NCBI GenBank assembly: GCA_030604195.1
Contig: JAUVWI010000019.1
Location: forward strand, 1-51,684
DNA length: 51,684 nt
Direction of reading: 5' to 3'
Source of the DNA: Spirochaetales bacterium
GTDB taxonomy: Bacteria > Spirochaetota > Spirochaetia > SZUA-6 > DRHE01
The translations under genes were made by a program, and so were the position numbers. Under the pieces are notes generated by a model that saw only the letters and a list, made by a program, of their open reading frames with translations, did not search any database and had not been told where the DNA came from. Shown piece by piece: positions 34,173-43,253 of this stretch (within the stretch, counting starts at the first letter, position 1; each line of letters opens with the position of its first letter).

Positions 34173-37100
34173 TCCAGGTAATCGAGGTCGGTTTTAAAAG
34201 AGGGGTCAGAGATGCTGCGGGTGAGAATAGGGCAAGAGAAATACGTGACTTTCTGAATATCCCGGTACGGGGAGTGATCACCCGTAAATTATATTATATA
34301 AACGCAGAGATCAGTCAACGACAGGCTGAACTGGCCGCAGGGGAACTCTTCTGTGATCCCATTATTGAAGAGTACAGGGTGAACAGGAAATTGAGCTGCG
34401 AAGAGTTTGACTATTCCATAACGGTCGGCTATAAGCCCGGGGTTACTGATAATGTGGGGAGAAGCGCAGCAGCTGCCTTGAAAGAGATGCTGGGTATTGA
34501 ATGCAAAGGCGACAGAGGTGTGACCACTGCAACCCGCTACCTGCTAAGCGGAGTAAACCGCGGCCAGGCGGAGCGTATTGCAGGTGAACTGCTGGCCAAC
34601 AGCCTGATTGAGGAGACGGATATCCTCAACTTTCAGCAATGGCGGGCCTCGGAAGCCTCGGAAGCCTCGCAAGCTCAGCCTGCGGATATGGATAAATACG
34701 ATGGAGCACACAACCGGGCAGCTCAGGATGAAGAGTTCCAGCTTATCGACCTGGAAACAGGTGATGCGGTGCTTATTAAGATAAGTCAAAACAGGACCCT
34801 GGCCCTGAATCTGCAGGAAATGAAAGCCATACGTAATTACTTTCAGCAATTAGAGGTGCAGGCGGAGCGCCGGGGTGTGGGGCTTGAAGCCCGGCCCACG
34901 GATGTGGAGCTGGAAGCTATTGCCCAGACCTGGTCCGAGCACTGTCACCACAAGGTATTCAACGGCATTATCCACTACACGGATGAACACGGTAAAAAGA
35001 TTAAAATCAATTCCCTCTTTGATACCTATATCAAGCGGGTAACCAGGGAACTTGATACTCCCTGGCTGTTGAGCGTGTTCAAGGATAATGCCGGAATAAT
35101 CCGTTTCAATGACCGCGTTGCCCTGGTTTATAAAGTAGAGACGCACAACAGTCCCAGCGCTCTGGATCCCTACGGCGGCGCCATGACCGGGATTGTGGGG
35201 GTGAACCGCGATCCCCTGGGCACCGGTATGGGGGCCAGGCTGACCGCCAATGTGTGGGGCTACTGCCTGGGGAATCCCCTGGCCGCAGAAACAATGTCTC
35301 CGCGCCTGCTCCATCCCCACCGGATCAGGGAGGGGGTTCACCGCGGGGTAATCGAGGGCGGCAATCAGTCCGGTATACCCTATATGCGGGGTTGGGAGCT
35401 TTTCGACCACCGCTTCGCGGGCAAACCCCTGGTATTCTGCGGCACCCTGGGAGAAATGCCCCTGGAAATTGCGGGTATACCCTGCGAGCATAAAGAGGTG
35501 CAGGCCGGGGATATTATGGTAATGGCCGGCGGCCGCGTGGGTAAGGATGGTATTCACGGAGCTACCTTCTCTTCCGAGGAACTGCACGAAGCTTCACCTG
35601 TTCAGGCGGTGCAGATTGGTGATCCCATTACCCAGAAAAAAATGGCGGACATGCTCTTAGAGGCGCGTGACCGGCTTTTATACCGGGCTATTACTGATAA
35701 TGGCGCCGGGGGCTTAAGCTCTTCAGTTGGTGAGATGGCCCTGTTGTCCGGCGGCTGTGAAATGGACCTTGCCAGGGTTCCTCTGAAATACCAGGGTCTG
35801 AAAGCCTGGGAAATCCTGATCTCTGAAGCCCAGGAACGGATGACCCTGGCCGTTGCCCCTGAGAAGCTGGAAAGCTACCTGTCCCTCTCTGAAAGGCGCA
35901 GGGTTGAATCGACCCCCCTGGGCCGTTTTACCGGCAGCGGAAAATTCCACATCTTTTCCGGAAACAAAACAGTGGCCTACCTGGATATGGAATTTCTGCA
36001 CCAGGGCGATCCACAATATGAACTGGAAGCGCAATATATCAAGAAAGATTTTGAGGAACCTGAAGTTGATATTTCAGACCATGGCGAGGTTTTGCAATTC
36101 ATGCTTCAGCGCCTGAATATCTGTTCCAAAGAGGAAAAGGCGCGCCAGTATGATCACGAGGTAAAGGGCCGCAGTGTGATCAAGCCCTTTGTGGGCCGCA
36201 GCTTTGACGTTCCTTCTGACGCCACAATTATGCTTGCCGGGCTCGACCAACCCCGGGCTGAAGGACTAATGGGCATAGTGCTGGCCGAGGGAATAAATCC
36301 TTTCTATTCAGATATTGATTCCTACTGGATGGCTGCCTCGGTTGTGGATGAAGCTGTTCGCCGGGTAGTTGCAGTTGGCGGTGATCCCGGCTATATCGCA
36401 GCCCTGGATAATTTCTGCTGGCCCAATGTTGTGAAGGAGAACATGCCGGAGCGCTCCCATAAACTGGCCCAGCTGGTACGCGCCAATCAGGGACTTTACG
36501 ATTTCTGTAAAGGCTATAAATTGCCCCTGATCTCGGGAAAGGACAGCATGTCCAATGACTGTACCCTGACTGATCCCCCTATCTCCATTCCTCCCACCCT
36601 GCTGCTTTCCGTTGTCAGCCGGATCAGTGATGTAAGCCGGGCTGTTACCCTGGATGTGAAGAAACCCGGTGACCTGGTATATCTTCTCGGAGAGACAATG
36701 GAAGAAATGGGGGGTTCGGAGTTTTACCGATTTTACGGTGAGCAGAGCAGAGGGAGGCCTTACATTGGCAACAGGGTGCCGCGGGTAAAACTGGAAGAGG
36801 CCCGGAAACTCTATCAGGCCCTGGCCACGGCCATAGAAGGCAGGCTGGTAGAGTCGGCTCATACACCGGCAATCGGCGGTCTGGGAGCGGCGCTGGCGCG
36901 TAAAAGTTTTGCCGGCGGTTATGGACTTGAAATCGATCTGCGGGCTATCCACGGGCCTTCAGTAACAGCTGATTTTGTGCTGCTCTACTCGGAATCCAAC
37001 AGCCGTTTTATTGTTACTATTGATCCGCGGAATAAAGAGAGCTTTGAAAAGCTGATGACTGGTGTTAGTTGTTCAAGAATCGGCAGGGTAACTAACAGCG

Positions 37101-37201
37101 GTGAATTGCAGATCAGGGGCTTGAGCGGCGGGATTATTATCAAGGAAGATATTAATAAATTGAAAAAAGAATGGCAGGCTCCATTAAGGAGCAAGGATTA
37201 A
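34169..37201 (+). CDS. purL: FGAM synthase large subunit with two N-terminal PurS domains fused
   Basis: 1010 aa. It converts FGAR, ATP and glutamine-derived ammonia to FGAM. Residues ~1-75 and ~80-155 are two PurS-like units in tandem (FKRGVRDAAGENRAREI and YKPGVTDNVGRSAAAAL open the respective units), joined to the catalytic part by a low-complexity linker (ASEASEASQAQ, ~160-170). The catalytic part shows WSEHCHHK (~255), VETHNSPSALDPYGG (~323), ITDNGAGGLSSSVGEM, VPSDATIMLAGLDQPRAEG and GKDSMSN. PurS normally forms dimers that bridge PurL and PurQ, so the tandem units may replace a separate PurS; no stand-alone purS is present. Overlaps purM by 4 nt and purQ by 1 nt. Confidence 0.93.
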   Translation: MIQVIEVGFKRGVRDAAGENRAREIRDFLNIPVRGVITRKLYYINAEISQRQAELAAGELFCDPIIEEYRVNRKLSCEEFDYSITVGYKPGVTDNVGRSAAAALKEMLGIECKGDRGVTTATRYLLSGVNRGQAERIAGELLANSLIEETDILNFQQWRASEASEASQAQPADMDKYDGAHNRAAQDEEFQLIDLETGDAVLIKISQNRTLALNLQEMKAIRNYFQQLEVQAERRGVGLEARPTDVELEAIAQTWSEHCHHKVFNGIIHYTDEHGKKIKINSLFDTYIKRVTRELDTPWLLSVFKDNAGIIRFNDRVALVYKVETHNSPSALDPYGGAMTGIVGVNRDPLGTGMGARLTANVWGYCLGNPLAAETMSPRLLHPHRIREGVHRGVIEGGNQSGIPYMRGWELFDHRFAGKPLVFCGTLGEMPLEIAGIPCEHKEVQAGDIMVMAGGRVGKDGIHGATFSSEELHEASPVQAVQIGDPITQKKMADMLLEARDRLLYRAITDNGAGGLSSSVGEMALLSGGCEMDLARVPLKYQGLKAWEILISEAQERMTLAVAPEKLESYLSLSERRRVESTPLGRFTGSGKFHIFSGNKTVAYLDMEFLHQGDPQYELEAQYIKKDFEEPEVDISDHGEVLQFMLQRLNICSKEEKARQYDHEVKGRSVIKPFVGRSFDVPSDATIMLAGLDQPRAEGLMGIVLAEGINPFYSDIDSYWMAASVVDEAVRRVVAVGGDPGYIAALDNFCWPNVVKENMPERSHKLAQLVRANQGLYDFCKGYKLPLISGKDSMSNDCTLTDPPISIPPTLLLSVVSRISDVSRAVTLDVKKPGDLVYLLGETMEEMGGSEFYRFYGEQSRGRPYIGNRVPRVKLEEARKLYQALATAIEGRLVESAHTPAIGGLGAALARKSFAGGYGLEIDLRAIHGPSVTADFVLLYSESNSRFIVTIDPRNKESFEKLMTGVSCSRIGRVTNSGELQIRGLSGGIIIKEDINKLKKEWQAPLRSKD
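34646..34672 (+). repeat. Three tandem 9-bp units in the PurS-PurL linker
   Basis: GCCTCGGAA, GCCTCGGAA, GCCTCGCAA, encoding A-S-E, A-S-E, A-S-Q. The first two copies are identical, so slippage would change linker length in frame. Confidence 0.8.
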
Positions 37202-38001
37202 TGGCTGAACCCAGGGCCCTGATTGTTACCGGTGACGGATTGAACTGTGAAGAGGAAACGGCCTTTGCCTTCCGGCTGGCAGGGGCTGAGCCCTGCCTGG
37301 TTCATATAACCGACCTGCTTGATGGTGAAAAGAAGCTGAAAAGCTATCAGCTCCTGGCCTTTATCGGCGGTTTTTCCAATGGTGATCATCTGGGCGCGGG
37401 CAGAATCCAGGCCGGCCGCTTCAAGCACAGGTTGCAGGAAGACCTGCAGGGTTTTATCGATGACCAGAAGCCCATAATCGGCATCTGTAATGGCTTCCAG
37501 ACATTGGTAAAAATGGGCGTTCTTCCCGGGGTGGAAGGGGGGCGCTTTATTCAGAACTGCACAATAATGGGCAATGATTCCGGCAGGTTTGAGGACCGCT
37601 GGGTCTACCTGCGCTTAAATAGGGATTCCCCCTGTATCTGGACCAGGGACCTGGCAACCATTTTTCTGCCGGTGCGTCACGGCGAGGGTAAGTTCTTTAC
37701 CGATGATCCGGAGATAATTCCGGCTCTATTTTCCAGCGGGCAGGTAGTGGCCCAATACTCTGATGATTCTTTTTCCTCTCCGGTAATGGATTATCCCTTA
37801 AATCCCAATGGTTCCATGAAGAGCATTGCGGCTATCTGCGATCGAAGCGGCCTTATTTTCGGGTTGATGCCCCATCCGGAAGCCTTTCTCTATCCCTACA
37901 ACCATCCCTCCTGGACCAGGATGGTTTCTTCAGGCCATTCTTTGCCGGAATACGGAGAGGGAGCGGCAATTTTCCTTAATGGTGTCACATATTTAAAGTA
38001 A
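37201..38001 (+). CDS. purQ: FGAM synthase glutaminase subunit
   Basis: 266 aa, longer than the usual ~225 of stand-alone PurQ and closer to the amidotransferase domain of large PurL. The start is ATG 37201 in a TAATG overlap with the purL stop, with AAGGAG upstream; an in-frame ATG at 37171 lies inside purL and is less likely. The class I amidotransferase triad is visible: nucleophile Cys96 in GICNGFQ, His225 and Glu227 in MPHPEAF. It releases ammonia from glutamine for PurL. GGFSNGDHLGAG and SGRFEDRWVYL are typical of the long PurQ type. Confidence 0.92.
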   Translation: MAEPRALIVTGDGLNCEEETAFAFRLAGAEPCLVHITDLLDGEKKLKSYQLLAFIGGFSNGDHLGAGRIQAGRFKHRLQEDLQGFIDDQKPIIGICNGFQTLVKMGVLPGVEGGRFIQNCTIMGNDSGRFEDRWVYLRLNRDSPCIWTRDLATIFLPVRHGEGKFFTDDPEIIPALFSSGQVVAQYSDDSFSSPVMDYPLNPNGSMKSIAAICDRSGLIFGLMPHPEAFLYPYNHPSWTRMVSSGHSLPEYGEGAAIFLNGVTYLK

Positions 38002-38025
38002 GGCAGGAGGGAGGCAGAGAAAACA

Positions 38026-38874
38026 ATGCGTAAAATTCCCACCGCCATTCTGATGAGCGGTTCAGGCAGTAATGCCCGTAAAATAATTGAGTATAATTCC
38101 CAATTGCTGGATATCCGGCTGATCCTTTCCGATAATCCGGACTCAAATTACAGATCCATAGCCCGTGATTTCAATATTGACCAGGCTCTAAACAATATCT
38201 ACCGCTTTTACGGTATTGAGCCCGGTAAGATTTCTGCGGCCGGGAGAAAGAGGTTTCAGGATAAACAGAAACGGCTGACCTTTGATGCCCTGACCGACAA
38301 GATCCTGAAGGGATATAATATAGAGTTGATTGCTGCTGCCGGATATAACTGGCTTTTGAGTCCGCTTTTGTGCAACAATTATATTATCGTTAATGTTCAT
38401 CCCGGTGATCTGCGGGTACGCGATGAGGCCGGGAAGAGAAGATATATCGGGCTCGGTTGGATACCCACGGCCAAGGCTCTGCTCAACGGAGAGCAGTATG
38501 TGCACACCACGACCCACCTGGTCACCGCAGAGCTGGACGGCGGCGCTATTGCCAGGGTTTCGGCTCCGGTCGATGTTGGTCTGGCTGAAGACTTTGACCG
38601 GCAGAAGCTGCTTCCCCCCGGTGTTACACTTAAAGAGTTGATCCACGACGTGAACAATAACGGCGGCAGAGAATACGGCTCTGCCTTGCTCTACAGCCGC
38701 TCTAAAGAGCTTCAGGAAAAGCTTAAAGTGGTTGGAGATTGGCGGGAGTTTCCCATTACCATGCACCAGGTCGCGGATTATATGTTGCAGGGCCGCTTAC
38801 ACCAGGATGAAAGCGGCCTTATCATGGTGGATGGCAGAGAGGCTTTCGATCTCTTTCTGACAGGGGGAGTTTAA
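38026..38874 (+). CDS. purN: GAR formyltransferase (formyl-THF type), long variant
   Basis: 282 aa against about 210 for the family. It transfers the formyl group from 10-formyl-tetrahydrofolate to GAR. The opening ILMSGSGSNARKI matches the phosphate loop. The catalytic Asn and His are in VNVHPGDL and the catalytic Asp in the AELDGGA segment (TTHLVTAELDGG). Extra length comes from an insertion around residues 50-95 and a longer C-terminus (residues ~235-282). GGAGGGAGG lies upstream of the ATG. The insertion and C-terminus are the unusual parts; the catalytic triad is complete. Confidence 0.88.
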   Translation: MRKIPTAILMSGSGSNARKIIEYNSQLLDIRLILSDNPDSNYRSIARDFNIDQALNNIYRFYGIEPGKISAAGRKRFQDKQKRLTFDALTDKILKGYNIELIAAAGYNWLLSPLLCNNYIIVNVHPGDLRVRDEAGKRRYIGLGWIPTAKALLNGEQYVHTTTHLVTAELDGGAIARVSAPVDVGLAEDFDRQKLLPPGVTLKELIHDVNNNGGREYGSALLYSRSKELQEKLKVVGDWREFPITMHQVADYMLQGRLHQDESGLIMVDGREAFDLFLTGGV

Positions 38875-38876
38875 AT

Positions 38877-40190
38877 ATGGCCAGAGTTCTAATTGTGGGC
38901 GGCGGCGGCAGGGAGCATACCCTTGCCTTTTTCCTGCGGCGAAGCAGGGATGTTGAAGAGGTATATATCGCACCGGGTAATGCGGGGAGCGCCCTCTGCG
39001 GCGCCAATATTCCCATAGATGCAACCGGGGGAAAAAATTTCTCATTACTCGCCGATTTCGCGCAGCAGAAGGGTATCGATCTAACCGTTGTGGGGCCGGA
39101 GGTTCCGCTGTGCAGCGGGCTGGTGGATTATTTTAAGGAGCGGGGCTTAATGACCTTCGGTCCCGGCAGCAGGGCGGCCAGGCTGGAGGGCGATAAGGTC
39201 TTTGCCAGGCGTTTTATGGAGCGTTATAATATTCCCCAGCCGGCCTTTGCCGTTTTCGATCGATGGCCTGAAGCTGAAAGCTACCTGCACTCCCTTACTG
39301 AACGAAGAATTGTGGTAAAAGCCGCGGGCCTTGCCGCGGGCAAGGGCGCTATTGTGTGTGATAATCTGGCACAGGCTTTAAAGGCGGCTGAAGATATTTT
39401 AAAAAACAGGGTATTCGGCAGCGCCGGCAACCGGGTGGTTATTGAGGAGTTCCTGGAGGGGGAGGAGGCATCTCTCTTTGCCATCTGCGACGGCCGGAAT
39501 GCTCTCTACCTGGCCCCGGCTCAAGACCACAAGCGCATATTTGCCGGTGATAAGGGGCCGAATACCGGCGGCATGGGTGCTTACGCCCCGGCTCCCCTGG
39601 TTACCGCGGCTGTCATGGAAAGGGCTGACAGGGAAATTATCCGGCCCCTGCTTGAGGCCATGGCCCGGGAAGGCACGCCCTACCAGGGGTGTCTGTACGC
39701 CGGGTTGATGATCAAAGAAGAACAGGCGCGGGTGGTTGAGTTTAACTGCCGTTTCGGAGACCCTGAGACCCAGGTGGTGCTGCCCCTGCTGGATGAGGAT
39801 CTTTATCAACTGCTGGCGGCGGCAGCGACAGGAGAGCTTGAGAGCCACTGGCCGGAACTCCAGCTCAAGCAAAAAGAGGGGGCGGCCTGCTGCGTGGTTA
39901 TGGCTTCGGGGGGTTATCCCGGCGCCTATGAAAAGGGAAGGATCATTTCAGGTCTTCCTGAGCTAACCGGCGCAGGTGACAGCCGGGACCTCTATTTTTT
40001 CCATGCAGGCACAGGTAATGATGATTCCGGCAGGACGGTCACCACCGGGGGCAGGGTGCTGGGTATAACCGGAATCGGAAGCACCATAACCGCGGCAATT
40101 GAACGTGCTTATCAGGGAGTAGAGAGAATAGACTTTGAGCAGAGTTATTTCCGTAAGGACATCGGTTTTAAAGGTGTAAAAACAACTTAA
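38877..40190 (+). CDS. purD: GAR synthetase (phosphoribosylamine-glycine ligase)
   Basis: 437 aa, normal length. It joins phosphoribosylamine and glycine with ATP. The sequence opens ARVLIVGGGGREHTLAF, then VVGPEVPLCSGL, the ATP-grasp segment VVKAAGLAAGKGAIV, EEFLEGEEASLF, DHKRIFAGDKGPNTGGMGAY and FNCRFGDPETQ, the family signatures in order, followed by the C-terminal lobe. Two nt separate it from purN. Nothing is unusual in the sequence. Confidence 0.96.
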   Translation: MARVLIVGGGGREHTLAFFLRRSRDVEEVYIAPGNAGSALCGANIPIDATGGKNFSLLADFAQQKGIDLTVVGPEVPLCSGLVDYFKERGLMTFGPGSRAARLEGDKVFARRFMERYNIPQPAFAVFDRWPEAESYLHSLTERRIVVKAAGLAAGKGAIVCDNLAQALKAAEDILKNRVFGSAGNRVVIEEFLEGEEASLFAICDGRNALYLAPAQDHKRIFAGDKGPNTGGMGAYAPAPLVTAAVMERADREIIRPLLEAMAREGTPYQGCLYAGLMIKEEQARVVEFNCRFGDPETQVVLPLLDEDLYQLLAAAATGELESHWPELQLKQKEGAACCVVMASGGYPGAYEKGRIISGLPELTGAGDSRDLYFFHAGTGNDDSGRTVTTGGRVLGITGIGSTITAAIERAYQGVERIDFEQSYFRKDIGFKGVKTT

Positions 40191-40211
40191 ACTCTTTTTA
40201 AGGAGGCATAG

Positions 40212-40703
40212 ATGGATCAGCGTGTTGTCATTATGGCCGGTTCAGAAAGCGACCGGCCCCATATTGAAAAAATTATCGAGTCGCTTAAATATTTTGAGAT
40301 CCCCTTTGAAGTGCGCATTTGCTCGGCGCATAAAAACCCGGATACCCTGCTGGAAATAATCAGAGACTATAATGGACTTTCGATTGCCATTGTTTTTATA
40401 GCAGTTGCCGGGGGCACTGATGCCCTGTCAGGTACACTCTCTTTTCATGCTCTGCATCCGGTAATCAGCTGTCCGCCGGATGGATCCAATGAGAGCTGTT
40501 TGACAAATCCTCCGGGGAGCTCCAATGCCTATATTGCTAATGCAAAGAATGTGGGCAAGTTCGCAGCCCAGTCCTTTGCCCACCTTGATCCCCGTTACCG
40601 TAAACTGCTGGAGCAGTACAACAGGGAAAAGGTCAATAGCCTGGAAAAGAGTGATAAGGAATTCCAGAAAAGATTTACCGGGGGTAGTTCATGGGAAGTG
40701 TAA
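40212..40703 (+). CDS. purE: AIR carboxylase, class II type (CO2-dependent)
   Basis: 163 aa. The opening VVIMAGSESDRPHIEKI, the RICSAHKNPD loop (His-Lys rather than the class I His-Arg), VFIAVAGGTDALSG and PVISCPPDG match the class II PurE group that carboxylates AIR directly with CO2, as characterised in Treponema denticola and in the animal bifunctional enzyme. Class I PurE needs PurK to make N5-CAIR, and no purK is found in the operon, which agrees. AAGGAGGC precedes the ATG. It overlaps purC by 13 nt, so the PurE-PurC pair is translationally coupled. Confidence 0.9.
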   Translation: MDQRVVIMAGSESDRPHIEKIIESLKYFEIPFEVRICSAHKNPDTLLEIIRDYNGLSIAIVFIAVAGGTDALSGTLSFHALHPVISCPPDGSNESCLTNPPGSSNAYIANAKNVGKFAAQSFAHLDPRYRKLLEQYNREKVNSLEKSDKEFQKRFTGGSSWEV

Positions 40704-41806
40704 AAGATTTAATAGTGCTGGACCAGGCCTTTGAGAACCGGGCCGGTGTGGGAAACTTCACCTTTTCCGATCGCTACAGTGTATTTGACTGGGGCGAGAT
40801 GCCTGATCATATTATGAACAAGGGACGGGCCCTGGCTTATATGGCGGCTTTCAATTTTGAAGAGCTGGAAAGAAGGGGAATAAAGAGCCATTACCGGGGT
40901 CTGGCAGGGTCCAGGGGAAGGGTGGCGCGCTTTTCTGATATTCCGGAAAGCAGCGCCGGGGCAAAGCTTGCCGACCCGGTTATACAGATAGAGCTGGCAC
41001 GGGTCTATTATCCTGTTGCCAGGGAGTTCTGCAGCACACAGGGAGGCAAAGAGGTTATTTATGATTACTCCTTTTTTGATGCCAACCGCGGTAAGGTGAA
41101 TAACTATCTGGTCGGGCTGGAAATAATTTTCCGCAACGGTCTGCCACTGGGAAGCTCTGTTTTCGGCAGCCTTGAAAGAGCGGCCGCTGCAGGTGACCGG
41201 GCCGAGTCCAGCCGCAGGCAGGCTGAGATATTGAAGGGTCTGGGGCTTGATCACCTTCCTGAAGCAGGCGAGATGCTCCCTGCTCCGGTAATGAATTATA
41301 CTACTAAACTGGAATCAGGAGACCGCAAGTTGACTGAGGAAGAGGCCTTTTTTATCTCCGGGCTGGAAGAAAGTGAGTTCCGGAAGCTCTCCCCGCTGGC
41401 CTTAAGGGTAAATGACTGTATAACCGAGCTTGCGGAGGGGGCTGGTTTCCAGCACTTTGACGGCAAGATCGAGGTTGTGTATGATAACGCTCTTTCAGTA
41501 TGTGATGTTCTGGGAACCTTTGATGAGAACCGTTTCGCCCTTAACGGGGAGCAGATCAGCAAAGAGGTTTTGCGGCAGTGGTATAAAAATAACCAGCCTG
41601 AGTTTGGCGCAGCCTGTGAAAGCTGGAAAAAAAAGGGAGAGGGGTGGCAGCTCCAATGCCAGGTTAAACCGGTGAAGTTGCCCCGGGAATTGGTGGATCT
41701 GGTTTCGCAAATGTACATGGCCGGCTGCAATCGCTATACGGGCAGGAAGCTCTTTGCCGTGACGGAACTGGAAAAGGTTTTAGAAAGATTGAGAGCATAC
41801 AGGTAA
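40691..41806 (+). CDS. purC: SAICAR synthetase
   Basis: 371 aa, longer than the ~240-residue enterobacterial enzyme. It adds aspartate to CAIR with ATP. Landmarks are FSDRYSVFDWGEMPDHIMNK near the N-terminus, RNGLPLGSSV in the middle, YTTKLESGDRKLTEEEA, then DGKIEVVYD and DVLGTFDENRF, the Asp-rich nucleotide/metal region. A GGGGG sits about 6 nt before the ATG inside purE. The longer form with an inserted middle region is of the type I associate with archaea and some spirochaetes; that is recollection, not a search. Confidence 0.9.
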   Translation: MGSVKDLIVLDQAFENRAGVGNFTFSDRYSVFDWGEMPDHIMNKGRALAYMAAFNFEELERRGIKSHYRGLAGSRGRVARFSDIPESSAGAKLADPVIQIELARVYYPVAREFCSTQGGKEVIYDYSFFDANRGKVNNYLVGLEIIFRNGLPLGSSVFGSLERAAAAGDRAESSRRQAEILKGLGLDHLPEAGEMLPAPVMNYTTKLESGDRKLTEEEAFFISGLEESEFRKLSPLALRVNDCITELAEGAGFQHFDGKIEVVYDNALSVCDVLGTFDENRFALNGEQISKEVLRQWYKNNQPEFGAACESWKKKGEGWQLQCQVKPVKLPRELVDLVSQMYMAGCNRYTGRKLFAVTELEKVLERLRAYR

Positions 41807-41813
41807 TTTGAAA

Positions 41814-43253
41814 ATGGATGCAATGCGCAACAGGTATTCAAACCCCCTGGTCCACCGTTACGCCGGAGAGGAGATAAGTTATATTTTTTCCGATGATTAT
41901 AAGTTCAAAAAGTGGCGCAGCTGCTGGATTGCTCTGGCGGAAGGGCAAAAAGAGCTGGGTTTGAATATCCTGGGGGAGCAGGTGGCGGAGCTCAAGTGTC
42001 AGGAGAAAAACCTTAATTTCGAGGTAATGGCGGAGAAGGAAAAAGAGCTGCGTCATGATGTAATGGCCGCATTGCTTGCTTACGGAGAGCAGTGCCCGCT
42101 GGCAAAGCCCATTATTCACCTGGGCGCCACCAGCTGCTTTGTTACCGACAATACTGAGCTTATTCAGTGCTACGAGGCCTTAAAACTTATTCGCACTCTG
42201 CTGATCAACCTGATCAAGGCGCTCTCTGATTTTGCCTGGAAATACAAATCCCTGAAGTGCCTGGGCTATACCCATTTCCAGCCGGCGCAGCCCACCACCC
42301 TGGGCAAGAGAGGTACGCTCTGGCTGCAGGAGCTGGCCATCAACCTTGAGGACCTGGATTACCTCCTTGCCAATTACCGCATCAGGGGTATTAAAGGAGC
42401 CACAGGAACCCAGGATAGTTTTCTAAAGCTATTTTCCGGGGATCATCAGAAGGTAAAGGCTCTGAATGACCTGGTCTGCAAGAAACTCGGTTTCAGCCGC
42501 AGCTTTCCGGTTACCGGCCAGACCTATCCACGGCTCTGGGATGTACGCATTATGGATGTTCTCAAGAATATTTCCCTGAGCGCCCATAAGTTTGCTGTTG
42601 ATTTTCGGTTAATGCAGCACCTGCAGATGGTAGATGAACCCTTCGGCAGCAAACAGGTCGGCAGCTCGGCCATGGCTTATAAGAAGAATCCCATGCGCTG
42701 TGAACGAATATGTTCCCTGGCCCGCTATGTAATCAGCCAGGGAGAAGCTGCGGACCATACCGCCGCCAACCAGTGGCTGGAGCGAAGCCTGGATGATTCC
42801 GCTGGACGCAGGCTCTACCTGCCCCAGGCCTTCCTGGGAGTGGATGCCCTGCTCACTATCTACCGCAATGTTGTGGAGGGGATGAAGGTATACCCGGGAG
42901 TTATTAAGAAATTACTCGATTCAGAACTGCCTTTCCTGGCAACGGAAACCATAATCATGGAAGGGGTAAAAAAGGGGGGTGACCGGCAGCTTCTCCATGA
43001 GGCTATCAGAGAGAGGGCAGTTGAAACGGCCGGGGAAATTAAAGAGCTGGGCAGGGAAAACAGGCTGTTGGAAAAACTTGGTCAAGATGAGCGCCTGCCC
43101 TTCAGCCTGGAGGAGCTGCAGGAAATTGCCTATAAGGGCGACTTTTCCGGGCGCGCCGAGAAACAGGTGGAGGAGTACCTGGCTGAATATATTAAACCCC
43201 TGCTGGCAGAGCACAGTGAGCTGCTCGACGCAGGACGGGAGATGAAGCTGTGA
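41814..43253 (+). CDS. purB: Adenylosuccinate lyase
   Basis: 479 aa from ATG 41814; an in-frame TTG at 41808 and an ATG at 41823 are alternatives, and AGG ten nt upstream suits 41814. It cleaves SAICAR to AICAR and adenylosuccinate to AMP. The start RYSNPLVHRYAGEEISYIFS, the segment LRHDVMA, HLGATSCFVTDN, THFQPAQPTT and the signature GSSAMAYKKNPMR are present; THFQPAQ carries one catalytic His and the SSAM loop the catalytic Ser. The sequence is strikingly close to the animal ADSL type (IFSDDYKFKKWR, RGIKGATGTQDSFL) rather than the shorter Bacillus type. It overlaps purF by 4 nt. Confidence 0.93.
   Translation: MDAMRNRYSNPLVHRYAGEEISYIFSDDYKFKKWRSCWIALAEGQKELGLNILGEQVAELKCQEKNLNFEVMAEKEKELRHDVMAALLAYGEQCPLAKPIIHLGATSCFVTDNTELIQCYEALKLIRTLLINLIKALSDFAWKYKSLKCLGYTHFQPAQPTTLGKRGTLWLQELAINLEDLDYLLANYRIRGIKGATGTQDSFLKLFSGDHQKVKALNDLVCKKLGFSRSFPVTGQTYPRLWDVRIMDVLKNISLSAHKFAVDFRLMQHLQMVDEPFGSKQVGSSAMAYKKNPMRCERICSLARYVISQGEAADHTAANQWLERSLDDSAGRRLYLPQAFLGVDALLTIYRNVVEGMKVYPGVIKKLLDSELPFLATETIIMEGVKKGGDRQLLHEAIRERAVETAGEIKELGRENRLLEKLGQDERLPFSLEELQEIAYKGDFSGRAEKQVEEYLAEYIKPLLAEHSELLDAGREMKL

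Noticed and set aside
34850-35587. Long minus-strand frame (245 codons) opposite purL
   Set aside because: It lies wholly inside purL, its translation is His/Gly/Pro-rich without a family pattern, and purL has all catalytic motifs; a shadow of a G+C-rich coding region.
36308-36952. Minus-strand frame of 214 codons opposite purL
   Set aside because: Same reason; no ribosome site and no recognisable domain.
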